From positions 124,001-188,000 of the forward strand of contig NZ_JAXBME010000004.1 in NCBI RefSeq assembly GCF_033963835.1: a stretch of DNA of 64,000 bases. Reading direction: 5' to 3'. Position 1 is the first letter of the stretch. Every line of letters begins with the position of its first letter. This DNA is from Cytobacillus sp. IB215665. Its GTDB lineage: Bacteria > Bacillota > Bacilli > Bacillales > SM2101. Made by a program: the position numbers and the translations under genes. Of the stretch, positions 17,833-26,564 are shown in pieces. Below the pieces are notes generated by a model. That model was not told the DNA's origin. It saw only the letters and a list, made by a program, of their open reading frames with translations, and did no database searches.

Positions 17833-18792
17833 TTGAATTGGGATACAAAGATAACAAAACTATTAGGAATTAAATATCCCATTATTCAAGGGGGGTTAGC
17901 TTATTTAGCTTACGCTGACTTAGCAGCTGCTGTAAGTAATGCTGGTGGGTTAGGCCAGATTACAGCGATGTCATTACAAACTCCTGAAGAGTTAAAGAAA
18001 GAGATAGATAAGGTTAGAGAACGAACAGATAAACCATTCGGAGTTAATTTTGCCATTGGTCAACACGGAAGAAGTTATTCACATATGCTTGATGTGGCAA
18101 TTAACGAAAAAGTACCTGTTATTTCTATGACTGGTGGAAATCCAACGCCAATATTTGAACAACTAAAAGGTGTAGATGTCAAAAAACTTGTTCTTGTCGC
18201 AGCTCGAAGGCAGGCAATTAAAGCGGAGCAATTAGGTGCAGATGCCGTTATGGTAGTTGGACAAGAGGGTGGAGGGCATTTAGGGAAAAATGATACAGGA
18301 ACGATCGTTTTAATTCCACAAGTAGTTAACGCTGTGTCTATACCAGTTATTGCCTCAGGTGGAATAGGTGATGGTAGGGGGTTAATGGCTGCGCTTAGTT
18401 TAGGTGCAGAGGGAATAGAGATGGGTACAAGATTTATTGCTACACAAGAATGTATTCATGCTAATCAAGTATATAAGCAGGCTCTCATAGAAGGAACAGA
18501 GGATGGGACAACTGTAATAAAACGATCCATAGGGGCGCCAGCACGAGCTATTTCAAACAATTGGACGAAAAAAATTGTTGAGCTTGAGGGCGCAAATGGT
18601 GGCTATGATCAATTAAAGGATTTTATAAGTGGTTCTGCAAATAAACGTTATATCTATGAAGGGAACATCGATGAAGGTTTTGCATGGGCTGGTCAAGTGA
18701 TGGGTCTAATAAACGATTCTCCTCCTGTAAGTGAACTTTTTGATCGTATTATTAATGAGGCAGAACAAATTCGACAAACATGGGGAAACTAA
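17833..18792 (+). CDS. Nitronate monooxygenase family protein
   Basis: FMN-dependent TIM-barrel protein of the nitronate monooxygenase/enoyl-ACP reductase FabK group, 319 residues. Visible: PIIQGGLAYLA at the N-terminus, NAGGLGQI, the family signature VGQEGGGHLG near residues 140-150, PVIASGGIGDGRGL and the phosphate-binding GAEGIEMGTRFIAT. Closest in kind to Bacillus YrpB; the exact substrate cannot be read from sequence. TTG 17833 is chosen because GGAGGTG precedes it by 5 bases; upstream in-frame codons look non-coding. Confidence 0.85.
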   Translation: MNWDTKITKLLGIKYPIIQGGLAYLAYADLAAAVSNAGGLGQITAMSLQTPEELKKEIDKVRERTDKPFGVNFAIGQHGRSYSHMLDVAINEKVPVISMTGGNPTPIFEQLKGVDVKKLVLVAARRQAIKAEQLGADAVMVVGQEGGGHLGKNDTGTIVLIPQVVNAVSIPVIASGGIGDGRGLMAALSLGAEGIEMGTRFIATQECIHANQVYKQALIEGTEDGTTVIKRSIGAPARAISNNWTKKIVELEGANGGYDQLKDFISGSANKRYIYEGNIDEGFAWAGQVMGLINDSPPVSELFDRIINEAEQIRQTWGN

Positions 18793-18829
18793 TATAGGCT
18801 AACATGATTAACATTAAGGGGGAATACCA

Positions 18830-19102
18830 TTGGATTATCAATATCCAATATCGTATGATTGGAACACGAATGAAATTGTTGACGTAGTAAGGTTTTTCGA
18901 GACAATCGAACATGCCTATGAAAAAGGCATTGAAAAAGAAAAACTTATGGCAGCGTATCGAGTATTTAAAAAAATTGTACCGAGTAAAGCTGAAGAAAAG
19001 AAATTATGTAAAGAATTTGAAGAAATTAGTGGGTACTCCTCATACCATACCGTAAAAAAGGCAAAAGAAGCTATTACTAATGATGCCTTTATTAAAATGT
19101 AA
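18830..19102 (+). CDS. yktA: UPF0223 family protein YktA
   Basis: 90 residues, soluble and highly charged, containing the family pattern [37 protein letters not shown] and [15 protein letters not shown]. Function unknown. Start TTG 18830 with AAGGGGGAA upstream. Followed by yktB on the opposite strand, as in B. subtilis. Confidence 0.9.
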   Translation: MDYQYPISYDWNTNEIVDVVRFFETIEHAYEKGIEKEKLMAAYRVFKKIVPSKAEEKKLCKEFEEISGYSSYHTVKKAKEAITNDAFIKM

Positions 19103-19177
19103 GGCTCATATTGTTAATATTTTTATTAATTAGTACATTTGGGTAAGTTATAAAAAATTATCATCTTCTATGTAAAT

Positions 19178-19214
19178 ATTGCCTGGCCCTATAAATATTT
19201 TGCTATGGGGCCAA
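19178..19214. repeat. Inverted repeat between yktA and yktB
   Basis: CTTGGCCCC-type arms: TGGCCCTATA and TATGGGGCCA enclose about ten bases. It lies between two convergent genes and may be a terminator, although no T run follows. Confidence 0.5.
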
Positions 19215-19290
19215 GCATCAACAGATGTGCTTGGCAAAAAGCCGAAGCTAAAAGTTCTCAAGCACACTTCAAACTCTTATTATATCTTCA

Positions 19291-19938
19291 TTATTTTGAA
19301 AGAACGGTGGAAGATGACGTTGCTAATTTATACAACGGCATAAGCGTTTTAAAAGTGGTGTCAATGGTGTTAAGTAACTGTTTCCCATTTATATTTATCA
19401 CATCATCTTTGTCAATATGAACTCCGCATAATATTTCTGCCTTTTTGATCGTTTGTAGCCTGTTAAACATATGTAGTATTTGCTCATCAGTTAAATTTTC
19501 TTGAGCTGTGGCAGTAGGTTTTGTATGATCTGTTGACCAAACAAAGCTGTTTGGAATTTGTTTTTTAAGCTCATGATATTGTTCTGCAAGTGTTTTTCCT
19601 AAGTTCTCCTTATATGGGTACTCATAGATAACTGCAAATATGATAAATAAATGGCTCCCCCACAGGCCAACTTGGAAGTGTGGTAGCATTTTATATCCTC
19701 TGGCATTACTTGAAAAGGCTACCCAAGTATCATTAGGTGGGTTTTTAGTTCGACGAGCATGTTTGGCCACATGAAAAAACATCTCATTCCCAGTTAGCGT
19801 TGTAAGAGAAGGGACAAAATGGGTGCCGATAAATTCAAATTTTGGTCTAATTAATTGCTTTATGGCTGTCATTCGATCATCTAATTCAGGAATCATAAAA
19901 GTCTCAAATTCATCTGCTGAAAAGCCTTGAAAATTCAT
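19291..19938 (-). CDS. yktB: UPF0637/DUF1054 protein YktB
   Basis: 215-residue soluble protein. Family pattern seen: NFQGFSADEFETFMIPELDDRM at the start, FEFIGTHFVPSL, HVAKHARRTKNPPNDTWVAFSSNARGYKMLPHFQVGLWG and FVWSTDHTKP. Function not established; known structures of the family suggest a ligand-binding fold. ATG start with AAGGAGTGTAA upstream. Position between yktA and ykzI as in B. subtilis. Confidence 0.92.
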   Translation of the reverse strand: MNFQGFSADEFETFMIPELDDRMTAIKQLIRPKFEFIGTHFVPSLTTLTGNEMFFHVAKHARRTKNPPNDTWVAFSSNARGYKMLPHFQVGLWGSHLFIIFAVIYEYPYKENLGKTLAEQYHELKKQIPNSFVWSTDHTKPTATAQENLTDEQILHMFNRLQTIKKAEILCGVHIDKDDVININGKQLLNTIDTTFKTLMPLYKLATSSSTVLSK

Positions 19939-20149
19939 AATTACACTCCTTACAAAATATCTTCATTCAAGAATTTATAACAAATCTTATTTTACCATAA
20001 ATCATGTATACAAATTCTATCTAACATAATAGGTCTACACACATTTTTGTTCCATAGACATCTAGATCAACATAAAGATATAACAACAAATTCAAATACA
20101 ATCATTCTGAAGTGAGTACTAACAGTATAAACCGAGGGGGTGCATTTAC

Positions 20150-20344
20150 TTGAAACAAGTAATGAAATCTTTGAAGCGTAGTGATAATGAACAGCGATTA
20201 GCGGTTTTACGGTTGGAATTAGATTATGAGTTGTTGACACTTTATGAAGCCATTGTGGAAAAAAATGTACCTGAAAAAAATGAGTGTTTAAAGCGTTTAG
20301 AACAAATACGAGAAGAATTAGTGTCATTAGGATGGTATAAATAA
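20150..20344 (+). CDS. ykzI: Small protein YkzI
   Basis: 64-residue, Glu/Lys/Leu-rich, helical protein (EQRLAVLRLELDYELLTLYEAIVEK). It stands between yktB and suhB, the place of ykzI in B. subtilis, and has the matching size. TTG 20150 is preceded by GAGGGGG at 9 bases; the ATG at 20162 is an alternative start four codons in. Function unknown. Confidence 0.75.
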   Translation: MKQVMKSLKRSDNEQRLAVLRLELDYELLTLYEAIVEKNVPEKNECLKRLEQIREELVSLGWYK

Positions 20345-20501
20345 ATGCTCTTTTGTTAAATTTAGTGTAAATTGTTTGACCAAATAAGTAGGATATTAAA
20401 CGGCTTTCCTTGTTTTATAGAAGAAAAGGGGCTATGTTTACACGCTTTAGCCGAGTTAATTCTTAGATGGAGTAACTACAATCATGTAAAAAACATCCAT
20501 A

Positions 20502-20539
20502 GAAAAACACCAATTAGTATAACTGTTGGTGTTTTTCTT
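20502..20539 (+). terminator. Terminator of ykzI
   Basis: GAAAAACACCAA pairs with TTGGTGTTTTTC across a 14-base loop. The A and T tracts are part of the stem. Confidence 0.85.
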
Positions 20540-20629
20540 GTACAGTTTAAGTAAGGCTTGAATGAAGCTGGTGTTTTCTGTATGCTGAATGGTAAAAGTT
20601 ATACTAATGAAATAGGGAGGCCGCTCTTA

Positions 20630-21430
20630 ATGAGTAACAATTGGGATGAGATAGATCAAAGCGCGAAGAAGTGGATCAAAGAAGCTGGTACTGTTATACG
20701 CAATTCGTTTACGAAACAAGTAGGTATACATACAAAATCAAATCCTAATGATTTAGTGACTGATATTGATCGAGAAATAGAGCAATTTTTTATAAAAAAA
20801 ATAAACAACAAATACGCTACTCATTATGTGTTAGGTGAAGAAGGATTTGGTAATGAAGTTAAAACATTGAATGGTACTGTTTGGATTATTGATCCAATAG
20901 ACGGGACGATTAATTTCGTGCATCAGCAAAGAAATTTTTGTATCTCAATAGGCATTTATGAAAATGGTGTAGGTATGATCGGTCTTATTTATGATGTTGT
21001 TAGTGATGAGCTTTTTCATGCAAGAAAAGGTCATGGTGCATATTTAAATAACATCTTGTTATCACCGTTGAAAGACACGCCAATCCATGAAGCAATCATT
21101 GGAATCAATGCTACTTGGGTAACAGAAAACTGGCGCATCGATCATGCTATTCTATCTCCCATCGTAAAAGACGCAAGAGGAACGCGTTCTTATGGCTCTG
21201 CCGCGCTAGAAATGGCGTATGTTGCTGCTGGAAGGTTAGATGGATACATTACAATGAGGTTGTCACCTTGGGACTTCGCTGCAGGTATTGTAATATTAAA
21301 TGAGGTAGGTGGAGTTGTAACAACTGTAAAAGGAGAAGAAATTTCATTTCTAGAAGAAAATAGTATATTTGCAAGTAGTAGCAATTTACATAACAGAATG
21401 TTGCAAAAGTATAAACTGAATGAGGGTTAA
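20630..21430 (+). CDS. suhB: Inositol monophosphatase family protein (YktC/SuhB)
   Basis: Mg2+-dependent phosphatase of the inositol monophosphatase superfamily, 266 residues. Metal-binding motifs: GEEG around residues 70-73, DPIDGT (Asp88, Asp91) and the C-terminal WDFAAG (Trp214, Asp215). Near-identical blocks to B. subtilis YktC such as KSNPNDLVTDID and INATWVTENWRIDHA. ATG 20630 is preceded by AGGGAGG at 9 bases; the frame extends upstream without a ribosome site. The physiological substrate in Bacillus is not certain. Confidence 0.93.
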   Translation: MSNNWDEIDQSAKKWIKEAGTVIRNSFTKQVGIHTKSNPNDLVTDIDREIEQFFIKKINNKYATHYVLGEEGFGNEVKTLNGTVWIIDPIDGTINFVHQQRNFCISIGIYENGVGMIGLIYDVVSDELFHARKGHGAYLNNILLSPLKDTPIHEAIIGINATWVTENWRIDHAILSPIVKDARGTRSYGSAALEMAYVAAGRLDGYITMRLSPWDFAAGIVILNEVGGVVTTVKGEEISFLEENSIFASSSNLHNRMLQKYKLNEG

Positions 21431-21544
21431 ATCTACCCTTCGTGTACGAGGCCTGTTCCAATGGTCTTATTAATACGTTGTTAAATTCTTGATATTAGTT
21501 TGACGACGTTGTTAATTCACATATTCAATCATATAGCCTCATTT

Positions 21545-21585
21545 CCATTCCACCCGTTTTGATACTAGTCGTATGGGTGGAATGG
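21545..21585. terminator. Inverted repeat between suhB and ylaF
   Basis: CCATTCCACCC (21545-21555) and GGGTGGAATGG (21575-21585) pair perfectly. It lies between convergent genes, so probably acts as a shared terminator although T runs are weak. Confidence 0.6.
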
Positions 21586-21644
21586 ATTTACTTCCAGTTT
21601 GTTTAAAGTTTGTCAAAACCGATAGTAGGAGCTTAAGCCTTCCG

Positions 21645-21830
21645 TTATAACCTTCCTTGCTCACGCATTTTCTTCTTTGTCACAAACCCGAATCCCATTG
21701 CTAAAACAAAACTAATACTCGCTGTAATAATACCAATAAGATTTTGTTCAGCAATAAATATTCCGACAGACATGATGCAAATAGTTGCGAGAATAGCGAA
21801 TAATAACATAGTGAGGTTGAGTTTTTTCAT
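21645..21830 (-). CDS. ylaF: YlaF-like small membrane protein
   Basis: 61 residues from ATG 21830: two transmembrane helices (about 6-27 and 31-52) and a basic tail KKKMREQGRL. Size, hydrophobicity and the MGFGFxxKKKMRE ending resemble YlaF, which neighbours typA (ylaG) in B. subtilis. GGGGG is 13 bases upstream, a weak ribosome site; an upstream TTG would add 11 residues. Function unknown. Confidence 0.65.
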   Translation of the reverse strand: MKKLNLTMLLFAILATICIMSVGIFIAEQNLIGIITASISFVLAMGFGFVTKKKMREQGRL

Positions 21831-21929
21831 ATTTGTTAAAAAACCCCCAATAAAAAGTCTCAAATTGAGCTTAATTAATACTTACACCTTTAGTGTACAG
21901 AAAAATATCCATCTTTTCTACTATGAATG

Positions 21930-21938
21930 TGATATAAT
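21930..21938 (+). promoter_or_regulatory. Extended -10 promoter of typA
   Basis: TGATATAAT is a TG-N-TATAAT extended -10. No good -35 is seen 17 bases upstream. The TTG start of typA follows about 60 bases later. Confidence 0.5.
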
Positions 21939-21997
21939 AGCCTAGTTGGTTTTTTGTCAAGGTAAAATATGAACATCAAATTTAGGAGTTGAAGACG

Positions 21998-23839
21998 TTG
22001 ACTATTCGTCAAGATATACGAAATATAGCGATTATTGCCCATGTTGATCATGGAAAAACGACGCTCGTTGATAAATTATTACAACAAGCAGGTACTTTTC
22101 GAGTAAATGAACAAGTTGAAGATCGTGCCATGGATTCAAATGATTTGGAGCGCGAGCGTGGTATAACTATTTTAGCAAAAAATACTGCGATTAATTATAA
22201 TAATTGTCGAATAAATATATTAGATACACCTGGTCACGCTGATTTTGGTGGAGAAGTTGAACGTATTATGAAAATGGTTGACGGTGTGTTACTTGTTGTA
22301 GATGCCTACGAAGGGTGTATGCCACAGACTCGATTCGTTTTGAAAAAAGCACTTGAGCAGAATTTAACACCAATTGTTGTAGTTAATAAAATAGATAGAG
22401 ATTTCGCACGACCTGAAGAGGTTGTTGACGAAGTGATTGATTTATTCATTGAGCTTGGAGCAAATGAAGAACAGCTTGATTTTCCAGTGGTATATGCTTC
22501 AGCGATAAATGGAACTGCAAGTACAAACCCTGAAAAACAAGATGAGGATATGAAGGCGTTATTCGAAGGAATTCTTAAATATATTCCTGCCCCAATTGAT
22601 AATAGTGATGAACCACTTCAATTTCAAGTGGCATTATTAGACTATAATGACTATGTAGGACGTATAGGTATCGGTAGAGTATTTAGAGGTACTATGAAAG
22701 TTGGTCAACAAGTATCTCTTATGAAACTCGATGGATCTGTGAAGCAGTTTCGTGTGACAAAGATGTTCGGTTTCTCGGGGTTGAAGCGCATTGAGATTAA
22801 TGAAGCAAAAGCTGGAGACCTTGTTGCAGTGTCTGGAATGGAGGACATAAATGTAGGTGAAACAGTTTGTCCATTTGATCATGAAGAAGCGTTACCGGTG
22901 TTACGAATTGATGAGCCGACATTACAGATGACATTTCTTGTGAACAATAGCCCTTTTGCAGGAAGAGAAGGTAAGTTTGTAACAGCTAGGAAAATAGAAG
23001 AACGATTGCTTGCTGAGTTGCAAACAGATGTAAGTCTCCGTGTAGAAAATACTGAATCACCAGATGCATGGATTATATCTGGTAGAGGTGAGCTGCACTT
23101 ATCAATTTTAATTGAAAATATGCGTCGTGAAGGATATGAAATACAAGTGTCGAAACCTGAAGTTATCGTAAGGGAAATCGATGGTGTAAGATGCGAACCA
23201 GTAGAGCGTGTTCAAATCGATGTCCCAGATGAACATACTGGATCGATTATCGAGTCAATTGGCGCTCGTAAAGGTGAAATGCTCGATATGATTAATAATG
23301 GAAATGGTCAAGTAAGGTTGGTTTTCATGGTACCAGCTCGTGGTTTAATAGGTTATACTACTGAATTTCTTTCTCTTACTAGAGGATTTGGGATTCTTAA
23401 CCATTCCTTTGATAGCTATCAACCAATGCAGCAAGGACAAGTTGGTGGAAGACGACAAGGTGTTCTCGTTTCAATGGAAAAAGGCAAAGCGTCATCATAT
23501 GGTATAATGGGGGTAGAAGATCGCGGCACAATCTTCGTAGAGCCAGGTACAGAAGTATATGAAGGTATGATTGTTGGTGAGCATAACCGTGAGAATGATC
23601 TAGTTGTGAATATATGTAAACAAAAACAGATGACTAACGTACGTTCAGCAACAAAGGATCAAACAACAACGATGAAAAAACCACGTATTATGTCACTTGA
23701 ACAATCTTTAGAGTATTTAAATGATGATGAGTATTGTGAAATCACACCTGAATCTATTCGTTTGCGTAAAAAACTTTTAAATAAAAATGAGCGAGAGAAA
23801 ATAGCGAAGAAAAAGAAATATGCTGAAATGAACAGCTAA
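21998..23839 (+). CDS. typA: Translational GTPase TypA/BipA
   Basis: Ribosome-associated GTPase of the EF-G family, involved in ribosome assembly and stress growth. G-domain motifs: G1 HVDHGKTT (residues 15-22), G3 DTPGH (76-80) and G4 NKID (130-133); then domain II, EF-G-like domains III and V (GRGELHLSILIENMRREGYE) and the BipA-specific C-terminal domain (MEKGKASSYGIMGVEDRG). 613 residues, one more than B. subtilis YlaG. TTG 21998 is chosen: AGGAG is 9 bases before it, and the extra upstream codons overlap that site. Confidence 0.96.
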   Translation: MTIRQDIRNIAIIAHVDHGKTTLVDKLLQQAGTFRVNEQVEDRAMDSNDLERERGITILAKNTAINYNNCRINILDTPGHADFGGEVERIMKMVDGVLLVVDAYEGCMPQTRFVLKKALEQNLTPIVVVNKIDRDFARPEEVVDEVIDLFIELGANEEQLDFPVVYASAINGTASTNPEKQDEDMKALFEGILKYIPAPIDNSDEPLQFQVALLDYNDYVGRIGIGRVFRGTMKVGQQVSLMKLDGSVKQFRVTKMFGFSGLKRIEINEAKAGDLVAVSGMEDINVGETVCPFDHEEALPVLRIDEPTLQMTFLVNNSPFAGREGKFVTARKIEERLLAELQTDVSLRVENTESPDAWIISGRGELHLSILIENMRREGYEIQVSKPEVIVREIDGVRCEPVERVQIDVPDEHTGSIIESIGARKGEMLDMINNGNGQVRLVFMVPARGLIGYTTEFLSLTRGFGILNHSFDSYQPMQQGQVGGRRQGVLVSMEKGKASSYGIMGVEDRGTIFVEPGTEVYEGMIVGEHNRENDLVVNICKQKQMTNVRSATKDQTTTMKKPRIMSLEQSLEYLNDDEYCEITPESIRLRKKLLNKNEREKIAKKKKYAEMNS

Positions 23840-24081
23840 ATAGTAAACATGTTATTCGTTTTCAATATAGTATGAAATTGGTCTTGTGGCTGGTATAATT
23901 GCATTATAAATTGTATCAGTCACTTGGCTTATGTTATGCAATTTTATCGTATGGCTTAATTCCTTGACCCACTAAGTAATTGCCTCCTTAGTCTAATGGA
24001 AAACGTATGTTTAAACTAAGTGATTCTATTCTTGTGGGAGAAGAGGCGATATTGCTTTCTTAATGTAAGGAGGGATTTGAA

Positions 24082-24405
24082 ATGGAAATTGATGTTTCTT
24101 CAAGGCTGTCATTTTTTGCCTCATTATATCAAGTAGATGACAATCCAGAATTGGGCATGTGGCTATTATACATAACGATTTTTGCATTAAGTATTGTTGT
24201 ATATAAGCTGGGCTTTGCTAAAAAACTACCTTTGTTAAAAAATATTGTGATTTATGCTTTTTTAGCATTAGGTTGTACAGTGTTAACTTTTTTCGGGGCA
24301 TTTTTACCAATGGCTGAAGGGTTGTTTTTTGCAGCGGTTATTTTAATTATATATAAAATTAGATTAAATCAAGCAAAAAAGCACAAAGCAAATACTAATT
24401 CCTAG
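24082..24405 (+). CDS. ylaH: YlaH family membrane protein
   Basis: 107 residues with three hydrophobic segments (about 26-43, 51-76 and 80-95) and a basic tail ([11 protein letters not shown]). [27 protein letters not shown] is the family pattern. It follows typA on the same strand, as in B. subtilis. AAGGAGGG precedes the ATG. Function unknown. Confidence 0.85.
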   Translation: MEIDVSSRLSFFASLYQVDDNPELGMWLLYITIFALSIVVYKLGFAKKLPLLKNIVIYAFLALGCTVLTFFGAFLPMAEGLFFAAVILIIYKIRLNQAKKHKANTNS

Positions 24406-24416
24406 GATGTGCAAAC

Positions 24417-24707
24417 ATGAAATCGTTACAAGATGCCTTGTATAATTGGTTAAGTATTAAAGTCGTTGCAGATTCGAGAAAAAATGATTCTGCTGCTCAA
24501 GATACATACGCACTTTTTACAAGTATATTAGTGGATGAACATGGACTATCAAATATTTCTGTTACTAAAGATGAAGTCATGTACTATATAAGTTACTCAC
24601 AAAATGGAAGTGATTTCAAAAATCGATTTCCTATAGAGTTAATTCACGTCATGATAGATCAAATTGAACTAGAACCTGAAAAGTATATTAATTATCCTAA
24701 TGAATAA
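24417..24707 (+). CDS. Conserved-looking small protein of unknown function
   Basis: 96 residues, soluble, acidic. It opens MKSLQDALYNWLSIKVVADSR and closes FPIELIHVMIDQIELEPEKY. Eleven bases after ylaH and ending in a strong terminator, so it is probably the second gene of a ylaH operon. There is no clear ribosome site (GATGTGCAAAC). I do not recognise a domain. I believe similar proteins occur in other Bacillaceae at this spot, but cannot verify that here. Confidence 0.7.
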   Translation: MKSLQDALYNWLSIKVVADSRKNDSAAQDTYALFTSILVDEHGLSNISVTKDEVMYYISYSQNGSDFKNRFPIELIHVMIDQIELEPEKYINYPNE

Positions 24708-24708
24708 A

Positions 24709-24744
24709 GAAAAGGTGGCTCATTACTTATGAGTCACCTTTTCT
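24709..24744 (+). terminator. Terminator of the ylaH pair
   Basis: GAAAAGGTGGCTCAT and ATGAGTCACCTTTTC form a nearly perfect 15-bp stem with a 5-base loop. Confidence 0.85.
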
Positions 24745-24859
24745 GTATGTAGAGCGGGATGCTGCTCCTTTTGTATAGCAAAGGATGATCAGTTTTAGTT
24801 CATTTCACTCTTTATTGAGTTGACTCCCTGTTCAGTTCAACTTTTTCAAGCTTTTTTGT

Positions 24860-25060
24860 CTACCACTCGTCCTCTGTTTTTTTGTCACGGTATAGATGAA
24901 AATTCCCAGTAGCAAGCCTCATGTTTGTTTTTTCTTCTATACGAACATAACAAGCATCACACATATATGTATGAATTGGTCTGTTTCTAAGGCGTTTTGC
25001 CTGCATTGAATCATCATCAATTGTATTTATCTGGTCACAAAGGACACATTTCACTTTCAT
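24860..25060 (-). CDS. ylaI: YlaI, small zinc-ribbon-like protein
   Basis: 66 residues with two Cys pairs, CVLC (residues 5-8) and CDAC (34-37), spaced like a small zinc ribbon, and a charged tail. This is the DUF2197/YlaI family, function unknown. ATG start with GAGGTGC upstream. Divergent from ylaL with an 8-bp inverted repeat in between. Confidence 0.85.
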   Translation of the reverse strand: MKVKCVLCDQINTIDDDSMQAKRLRNRPIHTYMCDACYVRIEEKTNMRLATGNFHLYRDKKTEDEW

Positions 25061-25100
25061 TAAAGCACCTCATTAAATAATAATAATTTATTATAGTTTT

Positions 25101-25125
25101 ATCTTACCACAAAAAAAGGTAAGAT
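25101..25125. promoter_or_regulatory. Inverted repeat between divergent ylaI and ylaL
   Basis: ATCTTACC and GGTAAGAT are perfect 8-bp arms separated by ACAAAAAAA. Its position in a divergent promoter region suggests an operator. Confidence 0.4.
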
Positions 25126-25154
25126 TATTGTATATATAACTTTGGAGGTGTTTT

Positions 25155-25607
25155 ATGGCAAATCAAGTTGAACTAAAGCTAATTGAGCCTTTGTTTATGG
25201 CATTACAGAAGGAACGTTTCGTGACTATCGCCACAGTAGATCATGAAAGTGGAGGTCCTATTGTAAGCGCTATTTCATGGGTTTTTGCCCCAGATGAAAA
25301 ACGCATTTATTTTGCGGTAGATAATAGGTCAAGAATGTTGGAAAATATGAGCCAAAATTCACTCGTTGTTATGAATGTCATTGCCAATGAATCAACGTAT
25401 GCTATTTCAGGGCATGCTTCTGTAAAGGAAAATAAAATAGAAGGTATACCACTAAAGCTTGCACGAGTAGAGATTCAAATTTCTGAAGTTCGAGATGTTA
25501 TGTTTTATGGTTCAAAAATTACAAAGGAACCTAAGTATGAAAAAACCTATGATGAAAAAGCAGCTGCAAAACTAGATAAACAAGTAATGGATGCTTTGAA
25601 AAAGTAG
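25155..25607 (+). CDS. ylaL: Pyridoxamine 5'-phosphate oxidase-like protein YlaL
   Basis: 150-residue flavin-reductase-fold protein: RFVTIATVDHESGGPIVSAISWVF, the strand RIYFAVDNRSRMLENMSQN and STYAISGHASVKE fit the PNPOx-like FMN-binding split barrel. Whether it binds FMN, F420 or heme is not known. GGAGGTG before the ATG. Single gene with a terminator. Confidence 0.85.
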   Translation: MANQVELKLIEPLFMALQKERFVTIATVDHESGGPIVSAISWVFAPDEKRIYFAVDNRSRMLENMSQNSLVVMNVIANESTYAISGHASVKENKIEGIPLKLARVEIQISEVRDVMFYGSKITKEPKYEKTYDEKAAAKLDKQVMDALKK

Positions 25608-25685
25608 GATTAATTATATATGGCCTTTTGAGTTGGACACGATTTAGCTAACTCAACAGTAGAGTGGACGGTAGGTAAGCATTGT

Positions 25686-25727
25686 AGACAGGGGACAGGG
25701 AACACTCGACCGCCCCCTGCCTTTTTA
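25686..25727 (+). terminator. Terminator of ylaL
   Basis: GC-rich hairpin: ACAGGGGAC and GCCCCCTG arms, followed by CCTTTTTACA. The GC content stands out in this A/T-rich region. Confidence 0.75.
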
Positions 25728-25737
25728 CATAATATGA

Positions 25738-26337
25738 TTAGTTTTGTTGCTCTTCAGATTCCTCAATTTGTTCCTTTTCCAGCTCCTGTTTGTCTTTGTC
25801 GTTAAGTTCTCTATTTGGTTTTTTTGTTGGATCTATTTTTCTGTTTGTTTCGATAAGGTCGTTGGGAACTTCAGGCATGACTCTATTAACGATTGCAGCT
25901 AGTTCATCCATAATTCCTTTAATAGGGTGACCATTCCTTATATCTGCTGCCATTTGTTTTAACCTAACGTTCGTATCTGGATCTGCAATTACAATGGCAT
26001 TTGCACCGTAAGGGTCTTTTTTTAAGCTTTCAGCGACTGAGTACTTAATCGTACTAACTTTGGACCTATCTAATTGTGAATTGACATCGATTCCTACAAC
26101 AGCGAATTCACCTAATACAACAGCTGTTGCATCATTAACATTAGGTATGCTACTAGCTAAATCCACTAAATGTTTAGCCGCTTCCTGCCCATTTTTTATT
26201 TCCTTCGTTTCGTTTGTTGTATTTTTAACATTTATCATTTCAGGTGAATTCTGATTATCATTTGTTTGTTGATTTATGGTACAGCCTATTAATGTGAATA
26301 ATGCGATAACAATAGTTATGAGTAGTTTGTTTGTCAT
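25738..26337 (-). CDS. ylaJ: YhcN/YlaJ family sporulation lipoprotein
   Basis: 199-residue lipoprotein: signal MTNKLLITIVIALFTLIGC (Cys19), then an Asn/Glu/Thr-rich linker and the YhcN/YlaJ domain (AAKHLVDLASSIPNVNDATAVVLGEFAVVGIDV, DPYGANAIVIADPD), ending in a highly charged Glu/Lys tail. Family members are found in the forespore inner membrane or spore coat and affect germination. ATG 26337 with AAGGAG 8 bases upstream; GTG 26346 would add three codons. Confidence 0.88.
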   Translation of the reverse strand: MTNKLLITIVIALFTLIGCTINQQTNDNQNSPEMINVKNTTNETKEIKNGQEAAKHLVDLASSIPNVNDATAVVLGEFAVVGIDVNSQLDRSKVSTIKYSVAESLKKDPYGANAIVIADPDTNVRLKQMAADIRNGHPIKGIMDELAAIVNRVMPEVPNDLIETNRKIDPTKKPNRELNDKDKQELEKEQIEESEEQQN

Positions 26338-26564
26338 CGTTATCACTCCTTAGATTTTGAATTTGAATAGCTTATATATTCTTTGTGATAAACAATTTGA
26401 TTTTATTGTTTATTTAACCTTCTATCTTTATACGTCCAGACATATATTTTATCAAGCCGTCTAATAGTTTAACACGATATTGAAGGTACTCTTTGAACAC
26501 ATACGATAAGAGGTTCTGATGTATCTGATAGAACTGAATTATATCCATACAGGGAGGCGGAGGG

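Noticed and set aside
19205-19420. 71-codon plus-strand ORF overlapping the end of yktB
   Set aside because: Overlaps a well-supported gene on the other strand and the inverted repeat; no ribosome site.
20372-20554. 60-codon ORF between ykzI and suhB
   Set aside because: No ribosome site; its last third is the terminator hairpin of ykzI read as protein.
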